DNA of 64,000 nucleotides from Christensenella hongkongensis (GCF_000981035.1 NZ_LAYJ01000068.1:85024-149023), one strand, 5' to 3'; numbered from the stretch's first letter, positions 9,128 through 18,020 are shown. The notes: a model not told the origin generated them from the letters alone. Translations and numbers: made by a program.

Positions 9128-9553
9128 TCACTCTGTTACAGTTTCATAAGGCCAGTCATTGATGCCACCCATGTCGTAAACATTCCCATAACCCATGACC
9201 ACAAGCTTATCCGCAGCCTGTTTGCTGCGAACACCGGAGCGGCAATACACCAGTATCCGTGCATCCTTGTCTGGTAGTTGTTCCGGTTCCTTGTCCGTTA
9301 TCTCCTCATTTGGAATGTTGATTGCTCCTTCAATATGTTCTTGTGCATATTCTTCCGGGGTTCGTACATCCACAATGATCATGCCGCTGTTTTCCTCTAT
9401 TTTTTGTTTCGCCTCTTCCGCTGATATTTTGTGATATGCCCCTGCCGCCTGCATTGATTCCGACTCCTCCTTTTTGGAAGATGGCGCACAGGCTGCTAAA
9501 CCAGTTGTCATAAGTGCGCCTGCAAGGATTAAAAACAGGAATTTACTTTTCAT
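9128..9553 (-). CDS. Rhodanese-domain lipoprotein, 141 aa
   Basis: A signal peptide with lipobox LAAC (Cys 22) leads to one rhodanese domain (about 40-138). The active loop is CRSGVRS with Cys 104, preceded by the usual DVRTPEEYAQEHIEGAINIP. The domain carries a persulfide or handles other reactive sulfur or disulfide groups, here outside the membrane. It is the first gene of the redox cluster, about 20 bases ahead of the TlpA-like gene, and is transcribed from the strong promoter at 9600-9628. Extracytoplasmic rhodaneses next to TlpA proteins suggest sulfane-sulfur or disulfide chemistry in the envelope; the physiological substrate is unknown. Confidence 0.88.
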   Translation of the reverse strand: MKSKFLFLILAGALMTTGLAACAPSSKKEESESMQAAGAYHKISAEEAKQKIEENSGMIIVDVRTPEEYAQEHIEGAINIPNEEITDKEPEQLPDKDARILVYCRSGVRSKQAADKLVVMGYGNVYDMGGINDWPYETVTE

Positions 9554-9578
9554 CTGGAAACCTCCATAACTGTAAACT

Positions 9579-9628
9579 TAATTTTATCAGTTTAATGTAA
9601 TTATAATTATATCAGTTTGTTATGTCAA
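9579..9628 (-). promoter_or_regulatory. Consensus promoter with two direct-repeat operator-like sites for the redox cluster
   Basis: On the minus strand TTGACA (9628-9623) and TATAAT (9605-9600) are exactly 17 bases apart, a perfect sigma-A promoter. Two 15-bp direct repeats, AAACTGATAWAATTA, lie at 9618-9604 (inside the spacer and -10) and 9593-9579 (around the start of transcription), 25 bases apart. A strong promoter blocked by two such sites fits repression, probably by the Rrf2 protein encoded at the end of the cluster. The link to Rrf2 is inference. Confidence 0.75.
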
Positions 9629-9756
9629 GTCCCGAATGAAAAAAGTAAAATTTTTGTGCTCGACATAAAATATACTCTATTATCATAACCAAATCAAAAC
9701 GCCAATAAAGTATTTTTTATCTGTTTAATTGTCTCTGTAAATAACAAAAAAACGCA

Positions 9757-9785
9757 AAAAGCAGGATGAAAGTCATCCTGCTTTT
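9757..9785. terminator. Intrinsic terminator between zapA and the redox cluster
   Basis: AAAAGCAGGATGA (9757-9769) and TCATCCTGCTTTT (9773-9785) form a perfect 13-bp stem with an AAG loop. It lies 32 bases past the zapA stop on the minus strand and probably ends the pheST-zapA transcript. Bases 9629-9756 hold nothing else I recognise. Confidence 0.85.
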
Positions 9786-9817
9786 GTTTCAATTCCAACC
9801 GCCTGATTGCCAACCGC

Positions 9818-10141
9818 TCAGCGATGATAAGGATTATTCCGGTTCGCCTGATTGCCGGAAGAGGGCGATGGCTTTTCGTACTTTTCCAAATCCTTTTTCG
9901 CCTTTTCCAGTTCCTTTTTGGCTAGCTCCAACTGATCAAACAGCTTCATATATTCATCAGCAATATTGATGGAAGTAAGCATGGCAAGCTGCATATTATT
10001 CAGGTCCGGATTTCCCTTTTTGATCTCGTCCAGTTTACTGTTCACCTTAAGTGCAACCCTGTGGATATATTCCGCGCTGTCCGTACCGCAGATCGTATAT
10101 TCTTTTCCGCCGATACTGACTATTGTTTTTATTTTTTCCAT
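9818..10141 (-). CDS. zapA: Cell division protein ZapA, 107 aa
   Basis: A short protein with the ZapA N-terminal domain (KTIVSIGGKEYTICGTDSAEYIHRVA) and a C-terminal coiled coil rich in Lys, Glu and Leu (about 70-92), ending in a polar Asn/Gly tail. ZapA binds FtsZ and bundles its filaments at the division ring. It follows pheT on the same strand with a 64-base gap, a gene order found in many Bacillota. A terminator follows. Confidence 0.88.
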   Translation of the reverse strand: MEKIKTIVSIGGKEYTICGTDSAEYIHRVALKVNSKLDEIKKGNPDLNNMQLAMLTSINIADEYMKLFDQLELAKKELEKAKKDLEKYEKPSPSSGNQANRNNPYHR

Positions 10142-10205
10142 GCGTCACACCGCCTTACTCCATTTTTTTTATTATACAACATTGATGCTCTTTGCACAAC
10201 CGCTT

Positions 10206-12575
10206 TTAACGGAGCTGCGCGCCAAAATCCTTTTCCAGTGCCTTTAATATTTTCTTCATCACCGCTTCAACTTCTTCATCGGTGAGCGTCCCCTCCGGGC
10301 TGCGCATCGTAATTGCATAAGCTACGCTTTTCCTGCCGGCGCCAATCTGCTCTCCGCTGAACACGTCGAACAACTCGATTTTTTCAATCCGTTTGCCCCC
10401 TGCGTCTTTCATGACAAGCATCATGTCGCCCGCGCCCGTCTCATCATCCACAATTACGGCAATATCGCGCGTAGCTGCGGGATATTTGGGAAGCTGCACA
10501 AACTTGATCTCCGGCTTGCTGATCGCGAATAACTTCTCAAGATCGATTTGCGCGATTACCGCTGGCTGAGGCATCTCAAATAGTTTCATCGTATCGGGAT
10601 GCACGCTGCCCATAACGCCTATTTTTTCATCTCCAACATAAATATCTGCGGAAATGCCCGGATGCAGATACGGCGTCTGTGCACGCCTGCAAAGTATATC
10701 CTTTCCACAGGTTAACGCGACAATGTTTTCCACGATTCCCTTCAGGTCGTAAAAATCCTTCCCACCGCTTTGCGCAAGCACCATGATCGGTACTTCCTTC
10801 GGCAACGCTTCTCCCTCCTGCGGGAAATACCCGCGGGATATTTCATACAACTGAAGATCGTCGTTTTTGCGGTTCTGGTTCATGGCTACCACGCCGAGCA
10901 TATGCGGCACGAGCGTCGTACGCATAAGGGAAGTATCGTCACCGAGCGGATTGATAATTTTGACGCTTTGCGGTACCTCTACACCTATTTTTGCATAATC
11001 CTGTGGTCCGGTAAACGAATAGGTAATACATTCCAAAAATCCGTTGTCTCTGAGGTAATCCCTCAGCAGGTCCGTTTTGCTTTCGAATTCCGACACCCTT
11101 CCGCGGCGCATCTCGATGTTTGCGTCTGTCTCCGGGATATTATCATATCCGTACATACGCGCAACTTCCTCTGCAATATCTGCGTCGCCGTAAATATCCG
11201 AACGGAAGGTCGGCACTGTGCATACCAGTTCGTCTCCGATGAGGCCCGTCTGGATAAACACGCGGTTCAGGAGCTGCTGCATGGTTTTTGCGGAGAGGTT
11301 CGTCCCCAGCTTTGCGTTGATCCTGCCTGCGCCCACCTTGATGACCTTTTGCTTCAGATCTTCGCTCAAAACGTCGATCATACCCTGCGCAACCGTTCCC
11401 GCGCCAAGCTCGTCTATCAGCGTAAGCGCACGCTGCATCGCAAACATGGAGGTTGCCACATCCACGCCCTTGGAAAAACGCATAGAGCTTTCCGTCGCGA
11501 GACCAAGCCCGCGCGAGGTCTGGCGGATATTACCGTACATAAACTTCGCCGATTCGAAAATAACCGTTTTCGTCTGCTCTGTGATTTCCGAATCCAGTCC
11601 GCCCATCACACCCGCAACGCCAATCGGCCCGTCATTATCGCAAATGAGCAGCATATTTTCCGTGAACGTACGTTCCTTGTCGTCGAGCGTTTTCATCTTC
11701 TCGCCGTTCCTGGCGCGGCGCACGATGATTTTTCCGCCGCGGATCTGCGCCGCGTCAAACGCGTGCATCGGCTGCCCTGTTTCCAGCATCACAAAATTCG
11801 TGATGTCAACGATATTATTGATCGGACGTATTCCCGCCTCGCGCAGGCGGATACGCATCCACTCGGGCGACGGCCCGATCTTCACATCCGTCACGCCGGC
11901 TGCCACATAACGTGTGCAAAGGTCCTTTGCCTGTACGTCCACGCTGACCATATCTTCTGTTTTCCGGGCGCTCTGTTCATACTTTATCTCAGGCAAATGA
12001 AAACTCACCTCGTCCGCGGCAGCCGCTTCACGCGCCGTACCGATGATGGACAGGCAATCAGGCCGGTTTGCACCCACCTCGAAATCGATTACCGCGCCCT
12101 TTAGGTTCAAAAGCTCGCGAACGTCCATTCCAACCTGTGGTTCCCCCTGCAAGATCATGATGCCATCTACGCCTGCACCCGGATAATCCTCTTCTTTCAG
12201 GTTCAGTTCCCCGCCGGAGCACAGCATTCCAAACGATTCCACGCCGCGTAGCCTGCCTTTTTTGATCGGTCCCGCCGGAAGCATGGACGGCGCTTTTGCA
12301 ACCGGGATATACGCCCCTTCAAATACGTTGTCCGCGCCCGTTACGATCTGCAGGAGCTCTTCGTCTCCTACGTCGATCATACAAATTTGCAGCTTATCCG
12401 CGTCAGGATGCTTCGTGATCTTCTCGATCTTTCCCACAACAACATTTACAATATCTTCCCCCAGCAGGACGATTTCCTCCACACCGTTTCCGGTCATGAC
12501 CATCTTATCCGCCAGAGTCTGTACGTCTGATTTTACATCTGCATAATCGCAGATCCATCTATATGGTGCCAACAT
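10206..12575 (-). CDS. pheT: Phenylalanyl-tRNA synthetase beta subunit, 789 aa
   Basis: Full-length PheT with domains in the usual order: EMAP-like tRNA-binding OB fold (about 40-150, with KHPDADKLQIC), B3/B4 editing domain (about 205-390), B5 domain (about 400-475), the catalytic-like core (about 485-680) and the C-terminal anticodon-binding FDX-ACB domain (about 695-787). With PheS it forms the alpha2-beta2 enzyme that charges tRNA-Phe and hydrolyses mischarged Tyr-tRNA. GGGAGG precedes ATG 12575, only 15 bases after pheS. No T-box is visible upstream of pheST. Confidence 0.97.
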   Translation of the reverse strand: MLAPYRWICDYADVKSDVQTLADKMVMTGNGVEEIVLLGEDIVNVVVGKIEKITKHPDADKLQICMIDVGDEELLQIVTGADNVFEGAYIPVAKAPSMLPAGPIKKGRLRGVESFGMLCSGGELNLKEEDYPGAGVDGIMILQGEPQVGMDVRELLNLKGAVIDFEVGANRPDCLSIIGTAREAAAADEVSFHLPEIKYEQSARKTEDMVSVDVQAKDLCTRYVAAGVTDVKIGPSPEWMRIRLREAGIRPINNIVDITNFVMLETGQPMHAFDAAQIRGGKIIVRRARNGEKMKTLDDKERTFTENMLLICDNDGPIGVAGVMGGLDSEITEQTKTVIFESAKFMYGNIRQTSRGLGLATESSMRFSKGVDVATSMFAMQRALTLIDELGAGTVAQGMIDVLSEDLKQKVIKVGAGRINAKLGTNLSAKTMQQLLNRVFIQTGLIGDELVCTVPTFRSDIYGDADIAEEVARMYGYDNIPETDANIEMRRGRVSEFESKTDLLRDYLRDNGFLECITYSFTGPQDYAKIGVEVPQSVKIINPLGDDTSLMRTTLVPHMLGVVAMNQNRKNDDLQLYEISRGYFPQEGEALPKEVPIMVLAQSGGKDFYDLKGIVENIVALTCGKDILCRRAQTPYLHPGISADIYVGDEKIGVMGSVHPDTMKLFEMPQPAVIAQIDLEKLFAISKPEIKFVQLPKYPAATRDIAVIVDDETGAGDMMLVMKDAGGKRIEKIELFDVFSGEQIGAGRKSVAYAITMRSPEGTLTDEEVEAVMKKILKALEKDFGAQLR

Positions 12576-12590
12576 TTCTTTTGCCCTCCC

Positions 12591-13607
12591 TTATACGAAC
12601 TGGCGCAGGAAACGCGCGTCGTTTTCATACAGCAGGCGGATATCCGTGATGCCGTATTTGGTATTTGCAAGACGGTCGATACCCATTCCGAACGCAAATC
12701 CGGAATATTCCGTGGGATCGATTCCGCAATTTTCAAGTACCACAGGGTTCACAAGGCCGCAGCCAAGCACTTCGATCATGCCCGCACCCTTGCATGCGCC
12801 GCAGCCCTTGCCGCCGCATACCGTACACGTAACGTCCACCTCGGCGGACGGCTCTGTGAACGGGAAAAAGCCCGGACGAAATTTTGTTTTGACGTTTTCC
12901 CCATAAAAGTTGCGGATAAACGTATTGATCGTTCCCTTTAAATCGGAAAAGCGAATGTTCTTTCCAATGACAAGCCCTTCCATCTGCATAAATACAGGCG
13001 AATGCGTTGCATCCACATCGTCCGTACGGAACACACGTCCCGGGCATACCATGCGGATTGGCGGTTTTTGGGTAAGCATTGTGCGTACCTGCACTGGCGA
13101 CGTATGCGTCCTTAGAACCACATCCTCGCTGACATAAAACGTATCCTGCATATCGCGCGCCGGGTGATTTTTGGGGATATTCAAAAGCTCGAAATTGTAT
13201 TCGTCGAGCTCTACCTCCGGTCCTTCGGTTACATCAAAGCCCATAGAGAGGAAAATGTCCCTTACCTCGTGATAGACCTGCGTGAGCGGGTGCAGCGCGC
13301 CCGGCTTTTGCGCCCGGCCTGGAAGCGTGATATCGATGCGCTCCGCTTTTAATTTCTGCTCGCTTTCCTGCCGTGCGATCTCCTGTGCCGCACGCAGGAG
13401 CGCATCCTCCACACTCTTTCTTGCCGCGTTAACCGCCTGCCCAAATGCGGGGCGCTCATCCGGGGCAAGGCCGCCCATCTGCTTCATCAGCATGGTGATT
13501 CCGCCTTTTTTGCCAAGATACTTGACACGGATATCGCTTAGCTGCGTACTTGTTTGCGCACTGCCGATTTCCGCAAGCGCATCGCTTACTATTTGCTCGC
13601 TTACCAT
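12591..13607 (-). CDS. pheS: Phenylalanyl-tRNA synthetase alpha subunit, 338 aa
   Basis: Class II synthetase catalytic subunit: an N-terminal coiled coil (about 1-90), then motif 2 VCPGRVFRTDDVDATHSPVF and motif 3 GFAFGMGIDRLANTKYGI. It activates phenylalanine and transfers it to tRNA-Phe together with PheT. AAAGGAAAAGAGA precedes ATG 13607. It lies 26 bases after an RNA methyltransferase gene and directly before pheT. Length and motifs are normal. Confidence 0.97.
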   Translation of the reverse strand: MVSEQIVSDALAEIGSAQTSTQLSDIRVKYLGKKGGITMLMKQMGGLAPDERPAFGQAVNAARKSVEDALLRAAQEIARQESEQKLKAERIDITLPGRAQKPGALHPLTQVYHEVRDIFLSMGFDVTEGPEVELDEYNFELLNIPKNHPARDMQDTFYVSEDVVLRTHTSPVQVRTMLTQKPPIRMVCPGRVFRTDDVDATHSPVFMQMEGLVIGKNIRFSDLKGTINTFIRNFYGENVKTKFRPGFFPFTEPSAEVDVTCTVCGGKGCGACKGAGMIEVLGCGLVNPVVLENCGIDPTEYSGFAFGMGIDRLANTKYGITDIRLLYENDARFLRQFV

Positions 13608-13633
13608 TCTCTTTTCCTTTCATCTATTGAAAC

Positions 13634-14392
13634 TTAAATTAAATTTTTTCTTACATCATATAACATTATACCCGCGGCAACGCTTGCATTCAAGCTTTCC
13701 GCCCGCCCGTAAATTTCAATTTTATACAAATCGTCCGACGCTTCCCTGACCTGCGCAGAAATGCCGCGCGCCTCGTTGCCGATGACAACGCACGCCCGTC
13801 CGATCTGCGCCGGAAGCTCGCTGCTTCCCTCCAGGCACCCGGAAATTACCTTCACTCCCGTTTCGCGTAACCGTGAAAGCGCCTCCATAAGATCGCACAC
13901 CTCTATGGGCAGATGGAACGTACTGCCCATTGCTGCGCGCTGCGCCTTTGGGCCGTACAGGTCAGCGCTGTTTCTGGAAATAAAAACGCCATCCGCCCCC
14001 GCGGCGTCTGCCGTACGAATAATCGTGCCAAGATTTTTAGGATCATTGATATCGTCCATCGCTACATAAAAATTCCCATCATAATCCGGAAGGTTTTCCT
14101 GCTTTTTGAGGCAGGCAATCTCCTTTGGTGGTGATTTTGTGTCTGCAATTTGCTGTATTATTTCATATGGTACAGCTATCAGGTCAATTCCTTTATGGCG
14201 TGCAAAGCCCGCTGTAATGCTATTTTTGTCGGAGACAAGGATGCACTCGATTTCCTGCCCGTACCGGACTGCCTCCTCAATGGTCTTGCTGCCTTCAACA
14301 ATGTATTTGCCCTGATCATCCCTTCCTTTTTTTCGTTTTAAGGACTTGAGCATCTTAATATATTCGTTGGAATGGCTTTTAATTTCCTTCAT
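13634..14392 (-). CDS. TrmH/SpoU-family RNA 2'-O-methyltransferase, 252 aa
   Basis: A SPOUT methyltransferase with an N-terminal RNA-substrate-binding domain (about 1-90) and the SpoU domain with its three motifs: DDINDPKNLGTIIRTADAAG, VVIGNEARGIS and IEIYGRAESLNASVAAGIML. The trefoil-knot residues bind S-adenosylmethionine. Members next to pheS in Bacillota (YsgA-like) are assumed to modify 23S rRNA, but the target base is not known from sequence. It is transcribed with pheST. Confidence 0.9.
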   Translation of the reverse strand: MKEIKSHSNEYIKMLKSLKRKKGRDDQGKYIVEGSKTIEEAVRYGQEIECILVSDKNSITAGFARHKGIDLIAVPYEIIQQIADTKSPPKEIACLKKQENLPDYDGNFYVAMDDINDPKNLGTIIRTADAAGADGVFISRNSADLYGPKAQRAAMGSTFHLPIEVCDLMEALSRLRETGVKVISGCLEGSSELPAQIGRACVVIGNEARGISAQVREASDDLYKIEIYGRAESLNASVAAGIMLYDVRKNLI

Positions 14393-14450
14393 TCAGCTTC
14401 ACCGCCTCGTTGACTGCGCCAGTTTACCTCAGGCCTCCCTGCCGTGCATA

Positions 14451-14479
14451 AAAAAGGGGATAGTACCAGCCTATCCCCT
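14451..14479 (-). terminator. Terminator of the infC-rpmI-rplT operon
   Basis: On the minus strand AGGGGATAG (14479-14471) pairs with CTATCCCCT (14463-14455), followed by a run of T. It lies about 20 bases past the rplT stop. Confidence 0.88.
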
Positions 14480-14497
14480 AACCGTCATTTTTACTGC

Positions 14498-14857
14498 TTA
14501 TGCCTGAACCTTTTTCTTTGCTGTTTCCGCAAGCTGTTTGAATCCAGGTTTATCATTGACCGCCATATCAGCCAGTACTTTTCTGTTCAGATCGATCCCG
14601 TTTTGTTTGAGACCGTTCATAAACTGCGAATAGCTGATACCGTTCTGCCGCGCTTCTGCGTTGATACGCACAATCCACAGGCGGCGCATATCGCGCTTTT
14701 TGAGCTTTCTGCCTGTGTAGGCATAATTCATTGATTTCATCACTGCCTGTTTGGCAGATTTATATTGCTTGGATTTTGCTCCGAAATAACCTTTTGCGAG
14801 TTTAAAAACTCTTCTGCGTTTTTTATGCGAGCTTACCGCTCTTTTTACTCTAGCCAT
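14498..14857 (-). CDS. rplT: 50S ribosomal protein L20, 119 aa
   Basis: Highly basic protein starting [23 protein letters not shown] with the L20 signature in the [15 protein letters not shown] region. It binds 23S rRNA early in 50S assembly. In many Bacillota it also represses its own operon by binding the infC leader, and a matching leader is present upstream at about 15790-15930. It is the last gene of the operon, 27 bases after rpmI. Confidence 0.97.
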   Translation of the reverse strand: MARVKRAVSSHKKRRRVFKLAKGYFGAKSKQYKSAKQAVMKSMNYAYTGRKLKKRDMRRLWIVRINAEARQNGISYSQFMNGLKQNGIDLNRKVLADMAVNDKPGFKQLAETAKKKVQA

Positions 14858-14884
14858 TTTTGTTACCTCCTGTTTTCTTTCTTC

Positions 14885-15082
14885 TTACTTATACGGAATC
14901 AGAACTTTAATGTTCTTCTGCTCTGCTGCGCTGATATAAGTACCTTTGCGCAGATTCCTCTTCCGCTTGGAGGTTTTCTTATTCAAAATGTGGCTTTTGT
15001 AAGCTTTCGCTCTTTTTACTTTTCCTGATTTTGTGACGCTGAATCTTTTTGCCGCGCCTCTGTGTGTCTTCATCTTAGGCAT
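14885..15082 (-). CDS. rpmI: 50S ribosomal protein L35, 65 aa
   Basis: Small basic protein, [20 protein letters not shown] at the N-terminus, with the [16 protein letters not shown] segment typical of L35. It is part of the 50S subunit. It lies between infC and rplT in the conserved order, with GGAGGG upstream. Confidence 0.97.
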   Translation of the reverse strand: MPKMKTHRGAAKRFSVTKSGKVKRAKAYKSHILNKKTSKRKRNLRKGTYISAAEQKNIKVLIPYK

Positions 15083-15140
15083 TCTTTACGCCCTCCTTCG
15101 ATATAAAAACTTTTCTCTTTGAAACCAAACTAAAATTGCC

Positions 15141-15650
15141 TTACGCTTTGGGAACAAGTATCATGAACATACTTCTTCCTTCCATCTTGGCATTTTTTTC
15201 GACCGCTGCACAGTCGTCAAGCATTTCAAGGAACATATTCATGACGAGCCTGCCCTGGTCTGTATGGGAAAGCTGACGGCCGCGGAAACGGATGGAGATT
15301 TTAACTTTATCTCCCGCTTCCAAAAACTTTCTGACGTTTTTGGCCTTAACTTCCATATCGTGTTTGTCTATGGTGGCGGAAAGGCGCATTTCTTTTAACG
15401 TAACGATCTTCTGGTTTTTCTTTGCTTCCTTCTGCCGTTTATTTTGTTCAAAGCGGTATTTGCCGTAGTCCATAATTTTGCAGACGGGCGGCTTTGCCTT
15501 CGGAGAAATATTAACGAGATCAAGCCCCGCTTCGTCAGCCATCTTTTGCGCTTCCTGCGAAGACATGATTCCAAGCTGTTCGCCTTCTTCTCCTACCACT
15601 CTAACTTCCGGTTCTCTGATTTGTTCATTGATGAACGGTTCGTTTGCGAT
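15141..15650 (-). CDS. infC: Translation initiation factor IF-3, 169 aa, non-AUG (AUC) start
   Basis: IF-3 keeps the 30S subunit free and checks the start codon and initiator tRNA. Both domains are present: N-terminal ANEPFINEQIREPEVRVVGE with IMDYGKYRFEQ, and C-terminal VTLKEMRLSATIDKHD to KISIRFRGRQLSHTDQG. The best start is ATC 15650: a full AAGGAGGG sits eight bases upstream and the resulting protein has the normal length. The nearest ATG (15686) would add 12 unusual residues and puts the ribosome site inside the gene. Rare start codons on infC (AUU, AUC, AUA) are conserved because IF-3 represses its own translation by rejecting them. Confidence 0.93.
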   Translation of the reverse strand: MANEPFINEQIREPEVRVVGEEGEQLGIMSSQEAQKMADEAGLDLVNISPKAKPPVCKIMDYGKYRFEQNKRQKEAKKNQKIVTLKEMRLSATIDKHDMEVKAKNVRKFLEAGDKVKISIRFRGRQLSHTDQGRLVMNMFLEMLDDCAAVEKNAKMEGRSMFMILVPKA

Positions 15651-15789
15651 TGTATTTCCCTCCTTGTCGCCAGAAAATGCCTTCATCCCGTTCGGGCAAT
15701 TTTCCCACTTTCCCCATACGCCGGCCCTTGTATGCCTGCATATTGCTTTGGCCCGGCCGCGCTTTTGGAGAACCCTTTTCATTCGTCTT

Positions 15790-15953
15790 CTATCCCGTTT
15801 TATAAAAAAAGCGGGCAGCATACGCTACCCGCAATAATAACCAAACGATTGTTTGTATTTAACCTGCTGAGCCTTTGGCGGCAGGTGAGAAGCGGGTAAG
15901 CCTCTGCTTTGTTTTACTTTGTAATCATAACACAGCCCCAGCAGGCGTGTCAA
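15790..15953 (-). promoter_or_regulatory. infC promoter and L20-type leader with attenuator terminator
   Basis: Minus-strand TTGACA (15953-15948) and TATGAT (15929-15924), 18 bases apart, form the promoter. The transcript then contains ACCCGC (15897-15892), a hairpin ACCTGC (15886-15881) with GCAGGT (15867-15862), and a terminator: GCGGGTAGC (15832-15824) pairs with GCTGCCCGC (15819-15811), followed by seven T. The early ACCCGC can pair with GCGGGT of the terminator arm, giving an antiterminator. This is the layout of the ribosomal protein L20 leader, where L20 binding favours termination. Bases 15954-16043 hold nothing I recognise. Confidence 0.8.
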
Positions 15954-16043
15954 GCGCTATTTGCCCCGCTACTCCGCTATTTCCTTCTGTTGCAAAGCAA
16001 ACTAAGCGCCGTACCTACATCCGGTTTTAAGGCGAGCTTCCCG

Positions 16044-17981
16044 TCAGAAAATCACTTTGTCCCTATCCTGCGAAACCGCAAGCTCTAAAAATTCATCCTG
16101 GGACATATTACCGATCTCGCCTTCGCCGCGTCTTCTGACGGCAAACGTTCCGTCCGCGATCTCCTTTTCGCCCGCAACGAGCATATAGGGGATACGTTCA
16201 TTTCTCGCCTCGCGGATTTTATAGCCGATTTTTTCCTGCCTGTCGTCCACCGTAACGCGCAGGCCCGCAGCCTGGAGGCGTTTTGCATATTCGTGGCAGT
16301 ACGCCGCCGCATCTTCTGTAATGTTCATCAGGCGGACTTCCTCGCTCATCATCCACATTGGCAGCGCGCCCGCATATTTTTCTATCATCATGGCAAGCGT
16401 ACGCTCGTAGCAGCCGATTGACGAACGGTGGATAATATAAGGCATCTTTTTCTGTCCGTCGCGGTCTATATAGGTCATACCGAAACGCTCGGCAAGTGCA
16501 AAATCGATCTGCACCGTAAAGAGAGTATCCTCTTTACCGAATACGTTCCTGAACTGGATATCGAGCTTAGGGCCGTAGAAGGCCGCTTCACCATCCGCTT
16601 CCTTATATTCAAGCCCTGTATGGTCGAGAATCACGCGCATCGCATCCTGCACGCGTTCCCATTCCTGCGCGTCTCCAATGTATTTGTCCCTGTCGTTCGG
16701 ATCCCACTTGGAAAAACGGTAATATACGTCGTTCTCGATGCCAAGAACCTTCATATTGTATTTAATGAGGTCGAGGACTCCCATAAATTCATCCTCAAGC
16801 TGCTCGGGCGTACAGATAATATGCCCCTCCGAGAGCGTAAACTGACGCACACGGATGAGACCGTGCATCTCTCCCGACGCTTCGTTACGGAACAGCGTAG
16901 AGGTTTCGCCATAGCGGATCGGCAAATCCTTATAGGAATGATGCTCCGCATTATAGATCATATACTGGAACGGGCAGGTCATGGGCCTCAGCGCAAGCAC
17001 CTCGTCGTCCTTTTCCTCGTCGCCCAAGATAAACATACCGTCCTTATAATGATCCCAGTGGCCTGATATCTTATAAAGATCGCTCTTAGCCATGTAAGGC
17101 GTTTTGGTCAGCACATATCCCCGGCGTTCCTCTTCATCCTCGACAAAACGCTGCAACAGCTGTATTGTCTTTGCGCCTTTGGGCATCAGCAATGGCAAGC
17201 CCTGCCCAACCGCGGGATTCGTAGTAAAGTAATGCAGCTCGCGCCCCAGCTTGTTGTGGTCGCGCTCTTCCGCTTCCCTGAGCTGCTTGAGATACGCGTC
17301 AAGCTCCTGCTGCGTTGGAAACGCCGTGCCATAGATACGGTGCAGCATTTTATTGTTTTCATTGCCGCGCCAATACGCGCCCGCCGTCCGCATAAGCTTT
17401 GGCACCTTCACCTTGCCTGTGCTCATCACGTGAGGCCCGGCGCACAGGTCGGTAAAACCTCCCTGCTCGTAAAAGCTCAGAACCGCGTCCTCAGGTAAAT
17501 CCTCAATGAGCTCTACCTTGTACGGCTCGCCCGCCTCTTTCATCTTTTCGATGGCTTCTGCGCGAGGAAGGGTATACTTTGTAAGCGGAATATTTTCCGC
17601 TACGATTTTTTTCATTTCCTTTTCGATTTTAGCAAGATCCTCGTTTGTAAAGGGCTTCTCGGTATCGAAATCATAATAAAAGCCGCTGTCTGTCGCAGGC
17701 CCGATTGCAAGCTTCGCATCCGGATACAAACGCTTAACCGCCTGCGCCAGCACATGTGAAGCCGTATGCCAAACTGCCTTTTTGCCATCCTCGTCGTCGA
17801 ATGTAAGGATTTCAAGCGTTGCGCCATCCGCAGGTGTTGTCCACAACTCCGTGACCGTGCCGTCGATCTTTGCCGCAAGCGCATTCTTGCCCAGTTTCTG
17901 ATTCAGCTCTTTTGCGATCTCAAGAGCAGTCATCCCATCCTTAAATTCTTTGACGCTGCCGTCAGCCAGTTTGATTTTCAT
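16044..17981 (-). CDS. thrS: Threonyl-tRNA synthetase, 645 aa
   Basis: Full-length ThrRS: an N-terminal TGS domain (about 1-61), the editing domain (about 65-225), a class II catalytic core (about 245-530) with MTCPFQYMIYN (zinc Cys), motif 2 around STLFRNEASGEMHGLIRVRQ, motif 3 IIHRSSIGCYERTLAMMIE, and an anticodon-binding domain from about 540. It charges tRNA-Thr and clears Ser-tRNA-Thr. It has its own promoter at 18021-18050 and no T-box, unlike many Bacillota thrS genes. Confidence 0.97.
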   Translation of the reverse strand: MKIKLADGSVKEFKDGMTALEIAKELNQKLGKNALAAKIDGTVTELWTTPADGATLEILTFDDEDGKKAVWHTASHVLAQAVKRLYPDAKLAIGPATDSGFYYDFDTEKPFTNEDLAKIEKEMKKIVAENIPLTKYTLPRAEAIEKMKEAGEPYKVELIEDLPEDAVLSFYEQGGFTDLCAGPHVMSTGKVKVPKLMRTAGAYWRGNENNKMLHRIYGTAFPTQQELDAYLKQLREAEERDHNKLGRELHYFTTNPAVGQGLPLLMPKGAKTIQLLQRFVEDEEERRGYVLTKTPYMAKSDLYKISGHWDHYKDGMFILGDEEKDDEVLALRPMTCPFQYMIYNAEHHSYKDLPIRYGETSTLFRNEASGEMHGLIRVRQFTLSEGHIICTPEQLEDEFMGVLDLIKYNMKVLGIENDVYYRFSKWDPNDRDKYIGDAQEWERVQDAMRVILDHTGLEYKEADGEAAFYGPKLDIQFRNVFGKEDTLFTVQIDFALAERFGMTYIDRDGQKKMPYIIHRSSIGCYERTLAMMIEKYAGALPMWMMSEEVRLMNITEDAAAYCHEYAKRLQAAGLRVTVDDRQEKIGYKIREARNERIPYMLVAGEKEIADGTFAVRRRGEGEIGNMSQDEFLELAVSQDRDKVIF

Positions 17982-18020
17982 CTTGTTTCGTCCTCTTTTT
18001 CTAAAATATCTTGTCTTACC

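Noticed and set aside
10770..12104. 444-codon plus-strand open frame inside pheT
   Set aside because: It lies antisense to the conserved pheT gene and is rich in His and Arg from GC-rich codon shadows.
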